DNA of 64,000 nt from Candidatus Marithrix sp. Canyon 246. GTDB lineage: Bacteria > Pseudomonadota > Gammaproteobacteria > Beggiatoales > Beggiatoaceae. Where the stretch lies: NCBI RefSeq assembly GCF_001723685.1, contig NZ_MCBX01000010.1, forward strand, positions 1 to 64,000, in the 5' to 3' direction. The notes beneath the pieces are model-generated. The model made no database searches. It saw only the letters and a list, made by a program, of their open reading frames with translations, and was not told the origin of the DNA. Position 1 is the stretch's first letter; each line of letters starts with the position of its first letter. Both the position numbers and the translations under genes were made by a program. This document shows positions 35,565 through 44,236 of this stretch, one piece after another.

Positions 35565-36122
35565 TTATTCAACTATTTGTGTATTTGAATTTTTAGATAC
35601 TTTCTCATATACTTGTACTTGTGGTTCTAATAATTCAAATCCGTTATGAATATTATGTCCCATTTTACCAGTAATAGATGCCACCCATTCAGTATATTCA
35701 TCATTGGCTTCAATTAATTTATTCCAAACTCTTGGACGTACCTTTATTCTGACTACTTTTCCATCAACATTTATACAAAAACGTTGCCAACCTCTTTTTA
35801 TGGTTTCTACCCAATTAGGTAATTCGGTTATTTTAATATTTAGTTCTAATTTACCTATTGTTTTAGCGATTCTAATAGTTGATGGTCGTGATAATAAAGG
35901 TTCTTGTGGTGTATCTACCACAGATTCTGGTTTAAATTCTTGCTTTTTCTTAAATCTAGTTTCTTGAAATTGTTGTTCTGTAGCTGCTACTGGTTGAAAC
36001 AGAGCAGCTTTTTTTCTTGAGCCTATTCTTAATTTGTTAGTGGTTTTTGTTTTATCATCTTGAGGTTTATGTAATTTTTTTTTCAAACCCAAGGTTAATT
36101 TGGGTTGATTTCCTTCATTCAT
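35565..36122 (-). CDS. FinO-like RNA-binding candidate
   Basis: A 185-residue protein with a basic, low-complexity N-terminal half (PKLTLGLKKKLHKP) and a compact C-terminal domain (KLELNIKITELPNWVETIKR, CINVDGKVVRIKVRPRVW, EWVASITGKMG). The domain pattern resembles small proteins annotated as 'fertility inhibition FinO-like' in cyanobacteria and related bacteria, and the basic N-terminus also fits RNA binding. The resemblance is from memory and moderate. Its ATG overlaps the phosphodiesterase stop by 4 nt (36119-36122), so the two are translationally coupled. Confidence 0.5.
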   Translation of the reverse strand: MNEGNQPKLTLGLKKKLHKPQDDKTKTTNKLRIGSRKKAALFQPVAATEQQFQETRFKKKQEFKPESVVDTPQEPLLSRPSTIRIAKTIGKLELNIKITELPNWVETIKRGWQRFCINVDGKVVRIKVRPRVWNKLIEANDEYTEWVASITGKMGHNIHNGFELLEPQVQVYEKVSKNSNTQIVE

Positions 36123-36625
36123 AGATCTTTCCTTTCAAAGTGCATGGTTTCTAAGTCTGCAAATACATAGGTTGGAGTTGCGCCAATTCCAGCTACTGTG
36201 CCGGGATTACAGACAATTGTAGTTTTGCCTTTGATATTTTTTATAGTGTCAATAGAAATAATATGGTTATGTCCGCAACAAACTAAATCATAATTGCCAG
36301 TTACCGCCATAGCTTTTGCATAATGTGGGTAATGGACTATAAAAATTCGTCGTTTCGCTAAAGTAAAGGCTGCATCTTGACCATAATACTTAATGAGATT
36401 ATTTGATTTGTTCCCTAAACGAGATAAGTTATATAAATCTCCTGTATTATTGCCATGAATAGCATGTATAGGTAGATTCTGATCTTGTACTTTAGCAAGC
36501 GTACTCGGTGCAACAATATCTCCACAATGCAAAATTGCTTCCGCTCCTAATTTTTTAGCATCTTCTATTGCGGCAATTAATAATGGAGCATTATCATGGC
36601 TATCCGATAAAATACAAATTTTCAT
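36119..36625 (-). CDS. YfcE/MJ0936-type metallophosphoesterase
   Basis: A 168-residue calcineurin-like phosphodiesterase with a complete metal-binding set: ILSDSHDN, AILHCGDIV, IHGNNTGD, FIVHYPHYA and CCGHNHI. Such enzymes hydrolyse artificial phosphodiesters and possibly cyclic nucleotides; the physiological substrate is usually unknown. It is divergent from trmJ with 17 nt between starts, and coupled to the FinO-like gene downstream. Confidence 0.88.
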   Translation of the reverse strand: MKICILSDSHDNAPLLIAAIEDAKKLGAEAILHCGDIVAPSTLAKVQDQNLPIHAIHGNNTGDLYNLSRLGNKSNNLIKYYGQDAAFTLAKRRIFIVHYPHYAKAMAVTGNYDLVCCGHNHIISIDTIKNIKGKTTIVCNPGTVAGIGATPTYVFADLETMHFERKDL

Positions 36626-36642
36626 TATAAGTTAATTTTAAA

Positions 36643-37347
36643 ATGTTTGATAATATAAATATAATTTTAGTTGGTACTACTCATCCCGGTAATATAGGCG
36701 CAGCCGCTAGGGCTATGAAAAATATGGGATTATCGCAACTGCGATTAGTCCAACCAAAAACTTTTCCTCATGCTAAAGCTATAGCACGTGCTAGTGGAGC
36801 CAATGCGGTGTTAGAAAACGCACAAGTTTTTGATACTTTTGAAGAAAGTTTAAAAGATTGTCAAGTAATTTTTGGTGCTAGCGCGAGATTACGTAGTTTA
36901 AGTTGGCCCACTTTCACTCCAAAGGAGTGTGCTAAACATGTATTGGATCATAGTGGGCAAATTGCAATTGTATTTGGACGAGAACATTCTGGTTTGACGA
37001 ATGAAGAACTTGAACAGTGTCATTATTTAGTACACATTCCGACAAATCCTCAGTTTAGTTCTCTTAATATAGCAGCTGCGGTTCAGGTTATTACTTATGA
37101 GTTACGAGTTAATGGTATGGCTGAGTTAAGTCATAAGTTACCTTCACCAGTATCATCTGAGGTTATGAATAATTTTTATCAACATTTGGAGCAAACATTG
37201 GTTGATATAAAATATTTAGATCCGGATAATCCGAGGTTATTAATGCGACGTTTACATAGGTTGTTTAATCGTACAGAGTTGATGGATTCAGAAATTAACA
37301 TTTTACGCGGCATTCTCACTGCTGCACAACGAGGTATTGAAAAATGA
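36643..37347 (+). CDS. trmJ: tRNA (cytidine/uridine-32-2'-O)-methyltransferase
   Basis: SPOUT-class enzyme that methylates the 2'-hydroxyl at position 32 of tRNAs. The 234-residue protein has ILVGTTHPGNIGAAARAMKN at the N-terminus and the trefoil-knot SAM site IAIVFGREHSGLTNEEL followed by FSSLNIAAAVQVI. The C-terminal helical extension (LLMRRLHRLFNRTEL) is typical of TrmJ. It overlaps slt by 4 nt (ATGA), so the two are probably co-translated. Confidence 0.95.
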   Translation: MFDNINIILVGTTHPGNIGAAARAMKNMGLSQLRLVQPKTFPHAKAIARASGANAVLENAQVFDTFEESLKDCQVIFGASARLRSLSWPTFTPKECAKHVLDHSGQIAIVFGREHSGLTNEELEQCHYLVHIPTNPQFSSLNIAAAVQVITYELRVNGMAELSHKLPSPVSSEVMNNFYQHLEQTLVDIKYLDPDNPRLLMRRLHRLFNRTELMDSEINILRGILTAAQRGIEK

Positions 37348-39227
37348 TTAAAAAATATTTAATATTGGCATTATTTTTATTTATTAATAATGCAACTGCT
37401 AGTAATTTATTAGAGCAACGTTGGCAATTTGAAGAGGCAAAAAAAGCTTTGGATGGTGGAAATGTTGTTGCTTTTAATGCTTTGTCAGCGCAGTTAAAAG
37501 ATTATTCGCTTGCTGATTATTTACGTTATTTTTATTTAAAGTCTTATGTTGATCAACAATATCCACAAACTATTAAGTTGTTTTTAAATAATAATCAAAA
37601 TGCTCCGTTTGCTCGTTCTTTGAGGGTAATTTGGTTAAAATCTTTGGCTAAACAGGCTGATTGGGATAGTTTTCTTAATGTTTATACTCCCCAAAAAAAT
37701 ACTATTTTAAAATGTCATTTTTTAACTGCTTATATTAAGAAGTATTTTCGTTTAAATCAGGAGTTGTTAAATTCTGCTAAAGATCTGTGGTTGGTTGGCA
37801 AATCTCAACCTAATGCTTGCGATCAGGTATTTAATTATCTTTATACTAATAATATAATTAGTCCAGATTTACGTTTACAACGTAGTATTTTAGCTATTAA
37901 AAATGGTAATTCTGGTTTAGCTGGATATTTAGCTAAAGATTTACCTATTCAGGAACGAAGATGGATTTGGCGGTGGAAGGTGGTGTATCAGAATCCTGCT
38001 AAAGTTTTGCGTAATTTTCGGTATAAAAATACCAAATATGCACGTGAGTTATTGGTATATGGTTTACGCCGCTTAGCTGCTAAAGATGCTGAACTTGCTT
38101 ATGAGTATTGGAAATCATATCAAAATTATTTGACGCTGAAGGAAAAAGATGAGTTGTTATCTTATATTGCTTTAAAAGCTGCTAGTCAGAAACATTTCAA
38201 AGCTGAGTTGTTGTTAGAGCAAGTTGATAATGAGTTAATGACTGAAAAGGTGATTTTGGCGCGTTTGCAAATTTATTTGCTTAAAAAAAATTGGCAAGCG
38301 ATAGTCAAGCTGATTGAATCTTTGCCGGTTGCTAAGCATGAATATTGGTATGCGCGTGCTTTAGAAAAAGTAGGTAATCATCAAAAAGCAAAGCGAATAT
38401 ATAAAAAGCTGGCTAAAAATCGAGATTATTATGGCTTTTTAGCCGCTGATAGACTTGGTCAAGCTTATCAGTTTAATTCACAGCCGTTAAATATTAGTAA
38501 GAAAGTTCAAACTGAGTTATTAAATAAATATCGCGGTTTACAACGCGCTCGTGAATTATATTTTCTGAAATTTAATTATTTTGCTCGGCTTGAATGGAAT
38601 AAGGTATTGGCAAAATTAACTACTGAAGAAATAAAAACAGCGGCAACTTTGGCTAATAGTTGGGGTTGGCATAATCGAGCTATTGTGACACTGGCTAAAG
38701 TTCAGTATTGGGATGATCTGGAAATACGCTTTCCTTTAGCTTTTTATGATGATGTTATTGGCAATGCTGAAATTCAGAATTTAGATTATTCATATGTTTA
38801 TGGGGTGATTCGTCAAGAGAGTATTTTTCAAATAGATGCGCGTTCTCGTTCAGGGGCAAATGGATTAATGCAAGTAATGCCGGCAACAGCTAAATATATT
38901 ATTAGACGACAAAAGTTTAATGATATTGATGATGTTTTATTGCCTGCTAATAATATTAAATTAGGCTCTGCTTATTTGCGAATGATGCTAAATATGTTTA
39001 ATAACAATCACATATTAGCCACAGCGGCTTATAATGGTGGACCAACAAACGCGAAAAGATGGGCAAAAGCACATCCTTGCGTAGCTCCAGATATTTGGGT
39101 TGAATTAATTCCATTTAGCCAAACACGTAAATATGTGAAACGTGTTTTAAGTTATGCTGCTATGTTTGAATCTCGAATGGTGGATAAGGTTAAACCGATG
39201 AAGATGGATCCGATTTGTCATTATTGA
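37344..39227 (+). CDS. slt: Soluble lytic murein transglycosylase
   Basis: Slt70-type periplasmic enzyme that cleaves peptidoglycan to 1,6-anhydro products. The 627-residue protein has a signal peptide (LILALFLFINNATA), a long superhelical alpha domain (about 25-440), and a C-terminal SLT domain. The latter has the catalytic Glu in YGVIRQESIFQIDARS, then GANGLMQVMPATA, LGSAYLRMMLNMF, ATAAYNGGPTNAKRWA and ETRKYV-like SQTRKYVKRVLSY. Length and layout match E. coli Slt. Confidence 0.95.
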   Translation: MIKKYLILALFLFINNATASNLLEQRWQFEEAKKALDGGNVVAFNALSAQLKDYSLADYLRYFYLKSYVDQQYPQTIKLFLNNNQNAPFARSLRVIWLKSLAKQADWDSFLNVYTPQKNTILKCHFLTAYIKKYFRLNQELLNSAKDLWLVGKSQPNACDQVFNYLYTNNIISPDLRLQRSILAIKNGNSGLAGYLAKDLPIQERRWIWRWKVVYQNPAKVLRNFRYKNTKYARELLVYGLRRLAAKDAELAYEYWKSYQNYLTLKEKDELLSYIALKAASQKHFKAELLLEQVDNELMTEKVILARLQIYLLKKNWQAIVKLIESLPVAKHEYWYARALEKVGNHQKAKRIYKKLAKNRDYYGFLAADRLGQAYQFNSQPLNISKKVQTELLNKYRGLQRARELYFLKFNYFARLEWNKVLAKLTTEEIKTAATLANSWGWHNRAIVTLAKVQYWDDLEIRFPLAFYDDVIGNAEIQNLDYSYVYGVIRQESIFQIDARSRSGANGLMQVMPATAKYIIRRQKFNDIDDVLLPANNIKLGSAYLRMMLNMFNNNHILATAAYNGGPTNAKRWAKAHPCVAPDIWVELIPFSQTRKYVKRVLSYAAMFESRMVDKVKPMKMDPICHY

Positions 39228-39234
39228 TATTGTC

Positions 39235-39268
39235 AAATCTGATGGGTTTTTTTAAGCCTGTCAGGTTT
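39235..39268. repeat. 33-bp palindrome, copy 7 (degenerate)
   Basis: A degraded member of the family: arms AAATCTGATGGG and CCTGTCAGGTTT with several mismatches and one extra base. It lies 7 nt after the slt stop. Confidence 0.8.
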
Positions 39269-39330
39269 ATATTTCTACATCCGCCTTTGAATTTTTCGTG
39301 ATAATATTTTGCATATTTACCACGAATACT

Positions 39331-39980
39331 CTAAAGTTTCTTTTTTAATTTTTGCACTTCTGTGACATTCAAACCAGTTTTCAAAGCAATAGTTTCAATA
39401 TCTAATATATCTAACAAACTTTTTGCAATTTCTAGCTTTTCTTCTTTTCTTCCAAGCCCATAACTAGATTCCCACATACTAGCTTGATAATGCAAATTTT
39501 CTTGATAAGCATCATAAGTTCTTTTATCTTCTGCATTTAGCTCTAATACATCAAGTGCTTTCTTTGCCTTTTTAATGCCTTTAGCTGTAAAAGAGTCTTT
39601 GATTTCAGCCGTTTTTAGAAAATAAATCCATTCATCTAAAGTATCTTTAGCAATTTTATTGAATTTATTGACTCTAATTACATAGTATTCCGGAAATACA
39701 TTAAAAATTCTATTAAGATCATAATATTCTTTTTGATTTGTTTCTAGCTGCAATATTTTATTATCATGCACACCTTTAAAACTAGTTATTCCGCGATAGA
39801 AACACGATTATATTTTTCATTACTATGTTCCTTATTAGTTTCACTTTCTAATATTTGTATTATTTTTATATCATCTTTTAAGAGTTCACTTAAAAAACCT
39901 TCTAATATTTCAAAATTGGCTTTATTTGTTAATAATTTTTTAATAGCCCAGTCGAAACTTACTAATTCTCTTTCTGCCAT
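39331..39980 (-). pseudogene. Rpn-family (PD-(D/E)XK) recombinase/transposase, internally deleted
   Basis: The N-terminal piece (39980-39786, MAERELVSFDWAIKKLL to KYNRV) and C-terminal piece (39771-39331, HDNKILQLETNQKEYY to the end) match the two parts of the sister gene at 42614-43462. The joint drops about 215 bp, including the IEIQ-type catalytic stretch, and changes frame. Rpn proteins are PD-(D/E)XK nucleases of the transposase_31 type. This copy lacks the active site, so it is dead. It is followed at its 5' side by a GTTGGGCT palindrome (39998-40030). Confidence 0.85.
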
Positions 39981-39997
39981 AATTTTTTGTCTTTAAA

Positions 39998-40030
39998 TTG
40001 TTGGGCTTCCTTTCGTCAGCCCAACCTACA
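39998..40030. repeat. GTTGGGCT palindrome, copy B
   Basis: Same unit as 14131-14166, inverted (TTGGGCTTCC...TCAGCCCAACCTAC). It lies upstream of the first rpn copy, at its boundary with apaG. Confidence 0.88.
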
Positions 40031-40044
40031 AATAATTCCAAACC

Positions 40045-40419
40045 TCAATGCAAAACACCGGGCACAGATAATAAAAACACTGGAATTTTAGCATCAAAAT
40101 GTTTTTGATCTTCAGCTATCATTTGATAGCTACCTTCCATAGTTCCAACTGGCGTTTTCAATACTGAACCACTGGTATATTGAAAGCTTTCACCGGGTTC
40201 TAAGTGTGGTTGTTCTCCAATTACTCCTGCACCACGTACTTCTTCAACCTTATTATCTCCATCAGTAATAATCCAATGTCGCGATAATAATTTTGCCGCC
40301 ATTGTACCTGAATTGTATATAGTTATATGATAAGAAAAAGCATAGCGATCGTCTTTAGGAATGCTATGTTCTTCCATGTAAGTCGTTTTAACATCAATTT
40401 GTATATCGTAAGTATTCAT
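40045..40419 (-). CDS. apaG: ApaG family protein
   Basis: A 124-residue single-domain protein of the ApaG/FnIII-like fold, a small conserved protein of unclear function (in E. coli in the ksgA-apaG-apaH operon). Landmarks are YAFSYHITIYNSGTMAAKLL, RHWIITDGDNKVEEVRG, GVIGEQPHLEPGESFQYTSG and GTMEGSYQMI. Its ATG overlaps the tsaE stop by 4 nt. A shredded copy of the same tail lies at 43513-43690. Confidence 0.94.
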   Translation of the reverse strand: MNTYDIQIDVKTTYMEEHSIPKDDRYAFSYHITIYNSGTMAAKLLSRHWIITDGDNKVEEVRGAGVIGEQPHLEPGESFQYTSGSVLKTPVGTMEGSYQMIAEDQKHFDAKIPVFLLSVPGVLH

Positions 40420-40850
40420 AAAAATTTTTCTCCAATTTCACTACAAGCCCGCAATTCCAATAATCGCGCTTCTCCATCATAACTGATTTGCACTTCTACA
40501 TCCGCCTTTGGTGTAAATGGTTTGCCCTTTTCTGACCATTCTATTAAGCAAATAGCTTGTTCATCCAAATAATCACGAATTCCTATATATTCTAATTCTT
40601 CAGGATCACCTAAACGATATAAGTCAAAATGGTAAATCATACGTTCAGCTACTGAATAATCTTCTACTAAGGTATAAGTTGGGCTTTTTACTTTGCCTGT
40701 ATATCCTAAAGCTCGTAAAAACCCTCTGGTTAATGTAGTTTTACCTACACCTAAATCACCATTCAAATAGAAAATGCAGCCGCTATTACAAACACGCGCT
40801 AATCTGCCACCAAAATTTTCCATTTCTTCAGCACTGGAAATTATTTGCAT
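40416..40850 (-). CDS. tsaE: tRNA threonylcarbamoyladenosine biosynthesis ATPase TsaE
   Basis: P-loop ATPase that works with TsaB and TsaD to make the t6A modification at tRNA position 37. It has Walker A YLNGDLGVGKTTLTRGFL, SPTYTLVEDY, HFDLYRLGDPEELEYIG and IEWSEKGKP. I place the start at ATG 40850 (MQIISSAEEM), inside the 3' end of nnr, giving 144 residues. Upstream in-frame codons would add about 28 residues encoded over the nnr tail, with no family counterpart. The nnr-tsaE order is widely conserved. Confidence 0.94.
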   Translation of the reverse strand: MQIISSAEEMENFGGRLARVCNSGCIFYLNGDLGVGKTTLTRGFLRALGYTGKVKSPTYTLVEDYSVAERMIYHFDLYRLGDPEELEYIGIRDYLDEQAICLIEWSEKGKPFTPKADVEVQISYDGEARLLELRACSEIGEKFL

Positions 40851-42291
40851 AATATTGTATCCACTTAAATAAATCTGATGGCAACAAACCTCGTTCGCCA
40901 TTTTCTTCAGCAGCACGATCTGCCGCTTGCGCATGAAGACATACTGCTAATTTAGCAGCTTCAAAATTAGAAAAACCTTGAGCTACTAAACCAACTATAA
41001 TTCCTGTAAGAACATCACCCATTCCACCACAAGCCATACCGGGATTTCCAGCAGTACAAACACTAATTTCATCCTTATTTGCCACCAAAGTTCCAGCCCC
41101 TTTTAAAACACATACCCCAGCTAATTGCTCTGTTAAACGCCGTACCACTGTAAAACGATCTGTTACCATATTCTTTTTTAATAATCTAGCCGCTTCACCG
41201 GGATGTGGAGTGAAAATCGCATTGGCTAAATTCATTGGTTTTTGGGCTAATAAATTCAAGCCATCAGCATCAACAACTATTGGTTTTTCTATCGTTTTTA
41301 AGACATTTAATAAATTACGTCCCCAATCTGATTGACCTAATCCCGGACCAATAGCAATCGTATCTATTTGATCTAACAAAGATTCTAGTTCAGCCACAGT
41401 TTCTATACTATGACTCATAATTTCTGGGCGTGTAATACTTAATAAAGCCGCATGATTAGCGCGAGTAGCGACACTAACTTTACCAGCACCAACCCTTGCC
41501 GCTGCTTCTGCGGCTAAATGAGCGGCACCAATCATTCCATAATCACCACCAATTATCAGTACATGACCAAATTTACCTTTATGCGCAGTGCGAACACGTT
41601 TAGGATATAAACTAGCGTCATAAACAATACGATTAACGCTAGATTCTACCTTTTGATAAACCTCAGAAGGTACTTTTAAATCATCAAAATATATTTTGCC
41701 ACAACAATCAGCAGCCAATCCAGTAAACAAACCTTGTTTAAAGCCAATAAAAGTCACACAAACATCAGCAGCTACCGCAACACCTAACGCATTACCAGTA
41801 TCTGCATCAAGCCCAGATGGAATATCTATAGATAATACCGGGCAGGAACAATCATTAATACTATCAATAGCTTCACGCCATATTCCTGAAACTTGACGAT
41901 CTAAACCAGTACCAAAAATAGCATCAACAATGACATCAGGATTTACAAGTGAATCTTGCACTTGCAAACCAACATTAATCATATATTGATAAGCAAGCAA
42001 AGCATCAGCTTTTAACTTATTGACATCACCTAATTGCAATACACTAACATCATAACCGGCTAAATGAGCTAATCGCGCTAACACATAACCATCACCAGCA
42101 TTATTACCTATACCACAAACAACAGTAATACGACGCGCTTGCACCCAATGAGACTTTAAAACTTCAAACGCGGCACTACCAGCGCGTTCCATTAAACATA
42201 AGCCGGGAATATTATGATCTTCAATAGTAATACGATCAAGTTCTGCGACTTGAGCGGCAGTATATAAAACTTCTAAATGTTGCTTTTTCAT
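40828..42291 (-). CDS. nnr: Bifunctional NAD(P)HX epimerase/dehydratase
   Basis: Repairs hydrated NAD(P)H. The N-terminal YjeF_N epimerase domain (about 1-215) shows ITVVCGIGNNAGDGYVLARL and VDAIFGTGLDRQVSG. The C-terminal ADP-dependent dehydratase domain (about 230-480) shows GHVLIIGGDYGMIGAAHLAA, AIGPGLGQSDWG, VVDADGLNLLA, TPHPGEAARLL, LKGAGTLVA and AGNPGMACGGMGDVLTGI. The 487-residue length is standard. The gene overlaps tsaE and heads the nnr-tsaE-apaG operon, divergent from the small ORF at 42316. Confidence 0.95.
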   Translation of the reverse strand: MKKQHLEVLYTAAQVAELDRITIEDHNIPGLCLMERAGSAAFEVLKSHWVQARRITVVCGIGNNAGDGYVLARLAHLAGYDVSVLQLGDVNKLKADALLAYQYMINVGLQVQDSLVNPDVIVDAIFGTGLDRQVSGIWREAIDSINDCSCPVLSIDIPSGLDADTGNALGVAVAADVCVTFIGFKQGLFTGLAADCCGKIYFDDLKVPSEVYQKVESSVNRIVYDASLYPKRVRTAHKGKFGHVLIIGGDYGMIGAAHLAAEAAARVGAGKVSVATRANHAALLSITRPEIMSHSIETVAELESLLDQIDTIAIGPGLGQSDWGRNLLNVLKTIEKPIVVDADGLNLLAQKPMNLANAIFTPHPGEAARLLKKNMVTDRFTVVRRLTEQLAGVCVLKGAGTLVANKDEISVCTAGNPGMACGGMGDVLTGIIVGLVAQGFSNFEAAKLAVCLHAQAADRAAEENGERGLLPSDLFKWIQYYANNFQC

Positions 42292-42315
42292 GTTATTTTA
42301 ATTGTCAGAAGAAAA

Positions 42316-42567
42316 ATGAAAAACCACGTTTTAGTTCCATTTTTAGATGGTTTTAGCCGTGAAGAAACTGGTGAAAAAGGAATATTTAACGTTCAATTAC
42401 AGGAAAAAATTAAAGATGCTTTTGAACTCATACCTTGGAATATAAATCTTAAAGCTATGTTTGAAGGAAAAGCTACATTTTATAAAGACGTTACGATGAA
42501 GCAGTGGAATGAATCCTATCCAATATTTCATATTAAAGACATGACTAAAGCTGATAGTTGTAATTAG
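42316..42567 (+). CDS. Small protein of unknown function, duplicated in window
   Basis: The 83-residue protein from ATG 42316 (MKNHVLVPFLDGFSREETGE) is divergent from nnr with 24 nt between starts. The sequence is charged and soluble, with two Trp (FELIPWNINLK, KQWNESYPIFHIKDM). No family is recognised. A nearly identical but start-less copy lies at 44607-44840, where only two or three codons differ. The preserved frame in both suggests recent duplication. Confidence 0.6.
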   Translation: MKNHVLVPFLDGFSREETGEKGIFNVQLQEKIKDAFELIPWNINLKAMFEGKATFYKDVTMKQWNESYPIFHIKDMTKADSCN

Positions 42568-42571
42568 AGTT

Positions 42572-42604
42572 TGTAGGTTGGGCTGACGAAAGAAAGCCCA
42601 ACAA
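42572..42604. repeat. GTTGGGCT palindrome, copy C (left end of rpn unit)
   Basis: TGTAGGTTGGGCTGACGAAA... lies just beyond the 3' end of the second rpn gene. With copy D at 43480-43512 in opposite orientation it brackets that gene like terminal inverted repeats, about 940 bp apart. Confidence 0.88.
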
Positions 42605-42613
42605 TTCCAGATT

Positions 42614-43462
42614 CTAAAGTTTATCTTTTAATTTTTGTAGCTCTGTGACACTCAAACCAGTTTTCAAAGCAATGGTTTCAATATCTAACACATCTAACAA
42701 ACTTTTTGCAATTTCTAGCTTTTCTTCTTCTCTGCCTTGCCTTTTTCCAACCCCATAACTAGATTCCCACATACTAGCTTGATAAGCATCATAAGTTCTT
42801 TTATCTTCTGCATTTAGTTCTAATACATCAAGTGCTTTCTTTGCCTTTTTAATGCCTTTAGCTGTAAAAGAGTCTTTGATTTCAGCCGTTTTTAAAAAAT
42901 AAATCCATTCATCTAAAGTATCTTTAGCAAGAAGATTAAATCTATTGACTCTAATTAAATAATATTCAGGAAATACATTATAAATTCTATTAAGATCATA
43001 ATATTCTTTTTGATTTCTTTCTAACTGCAATATTTTATTATCATGAATACCTTTAAAACTAGTTGTTCCACGATAAATATAATCTTCTCCTTCACCTATA
43101 TCGAAATATAAAATACTAATAGAAATAACTTTAGGAATATTTCCATAAGCCTGCCCTTTATCTAAATGCTCTGCAATCACTTTACTCTAAGCCCATAATA
43201 TTCGAGAAAAGAAATCTATTTCACGATCATATTGTATTTCAATAATAATAATACCATTTTTTTCGCTTTCTACTTTTAAATCAACACGATTATATTTTTC
43301 ATTACTATGTTCCTTATTAGTTTCACTTTCTAAGATTTGTATTATTTTTATTTCATCTTTTAACAATTCACTTAAAAAACCTTCCAGTATGTCAAAATTG
43401 GCTTTATTTCTTAATAATTTTTTAATAGCCCAGTCGAAACTTACTAATTCTCTTTCTGCCAT
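42614..43462 (-). pseudogene. Rpn-family (PD-(D/E)XK) recombinase/transposase, one in-frame stop
   Basis: From ATG 43462 the frame encodes MAERELVSFDWAIKKLL, KYNRVDLKVESEKNGIIIIE and IQYDREIDFFSRILWA, then a TAG (43189-43187), and continues in the same frame with SKVIAEHLDKGQAYGN to the end at 42614. The D...E-x-Q of the PD-(D/E)XK core (DLKVE...IEIQYD) is preserved, so a single nonsense change separates this copy from an intact gene of about 282 residues. It may be recently inactivated, or the stop may be a sequence error. It is bracketed by inverted GTTGGGCT repeats. Confidence 0.85.
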
Positions 43463-43479
43463 AATTTTTTGTCTTTAAA

Positions 43480-43512
43480 TTGTTGGGCTTCCTTTCGTCA
43501 GCCCAACCTACA
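43480..43512. repeat. GTTGGGCT palindrome, copy D (right end of rpn unit)
   Basis: Inverse orientation of copy C. It lies upstream of the second rpn gene, exactly as copy B does for the first. Confidence 0.88.
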
Positions 43513-43990
43513 TTCTTCAGTGCAAAACACCCGGCACAGATAATAAAAACACTGGAATTTTAGCATCAAAATGTTTTTGTCCATAGTTCCAACTGGCGTT
43601 TTCAATACTGAACCACTGGTATATTGAAAGCTTTCACCGGGTTCTAAGTGTGGTTGTTATCCAATTACTCCTGCACCACGTACTTCTCCATCATAACTGA
43701 TTTGCACTTCTACATCCGGCTTTGGTATAAACGGTTTACCCTTTTCTGACCATTCTATTAAGCAAATAGCTTGTTGATCCAAATAATCACGAATTCCTAT
43801 ATATTCTAATTCTTCAGGATCACCTAAACGATATAAATCAAAATGGTAAACCATACGTTCAGCTACTAAATATATTTTGCCACAAACACCAGCATGTACC
43901 GCAACACTAACATCATAACCGGCTAAATGAGCCAATCGGGCTAACACATAACCATCACCAGTATAAAATTTTTAAATGTTGGTTTTTCAT
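43513..43990 (-). pseudogene. Shredded copy of apaG-tsaE-nnr
   Basis: Contains, in the same order and strand as the intact operon, the 3' part of apaG (with an internal deletion after AAAATGTTTTTG), a joint at CTTCT into the 3' half of tsaE (EVQISYDGE back to VAERMVYHFDLYRLG), and scraps of nnr (CGKIY, LARLAHLAGYDVSV, and its start). A chimeric 96-codon frame (43947-43657) runs across the pieces but has no native counterpart. It is a duplicate worn down by deletions, not a functional gene. Confidence 0.92.
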
Positions 43991-44000
43991 GTTATTAAAT

Positions 44001-44098
44001 TGTCTGAATCAGGATTTACAGGATTTTAGAATTTACAGAAATGATTTATCATTGCCATGAATTATAAAGATTTAATTCTGTAAATTATGATTCAGACA
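44001..44098. repeat. 98-bp inverted-repeat element
   Basis: Ends TGTCTGAATCA and TGATTCAGACA, with inner arms GATTTACAG-A-TT and AATTCTGTAAATT. It resembles a small non-coding mobile repeat. It lies between the nnr scrap and the LamG remnant, where the duplication is interrupted. Confidence 0.8.
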
Positions 44099-44236
44099 CA
44101 CAATATTATAAATAATATAAATCTAACCATAAAAATAAAAAAAAACCAAAAAACCTTGACATTTTTCTCCATCAAGCATTCTATATTTTTTTCTATTGAA
44201 AACCCATTTTTTTTAACTCTTAAAGGAGAAACTTTA

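Noticed and set aside
43657-43947. A genuine new gene
   Set aside because: Every segment matches nnr, tsaE or apaG with deletions; there is no ribosome-binding site and no novel sequence.
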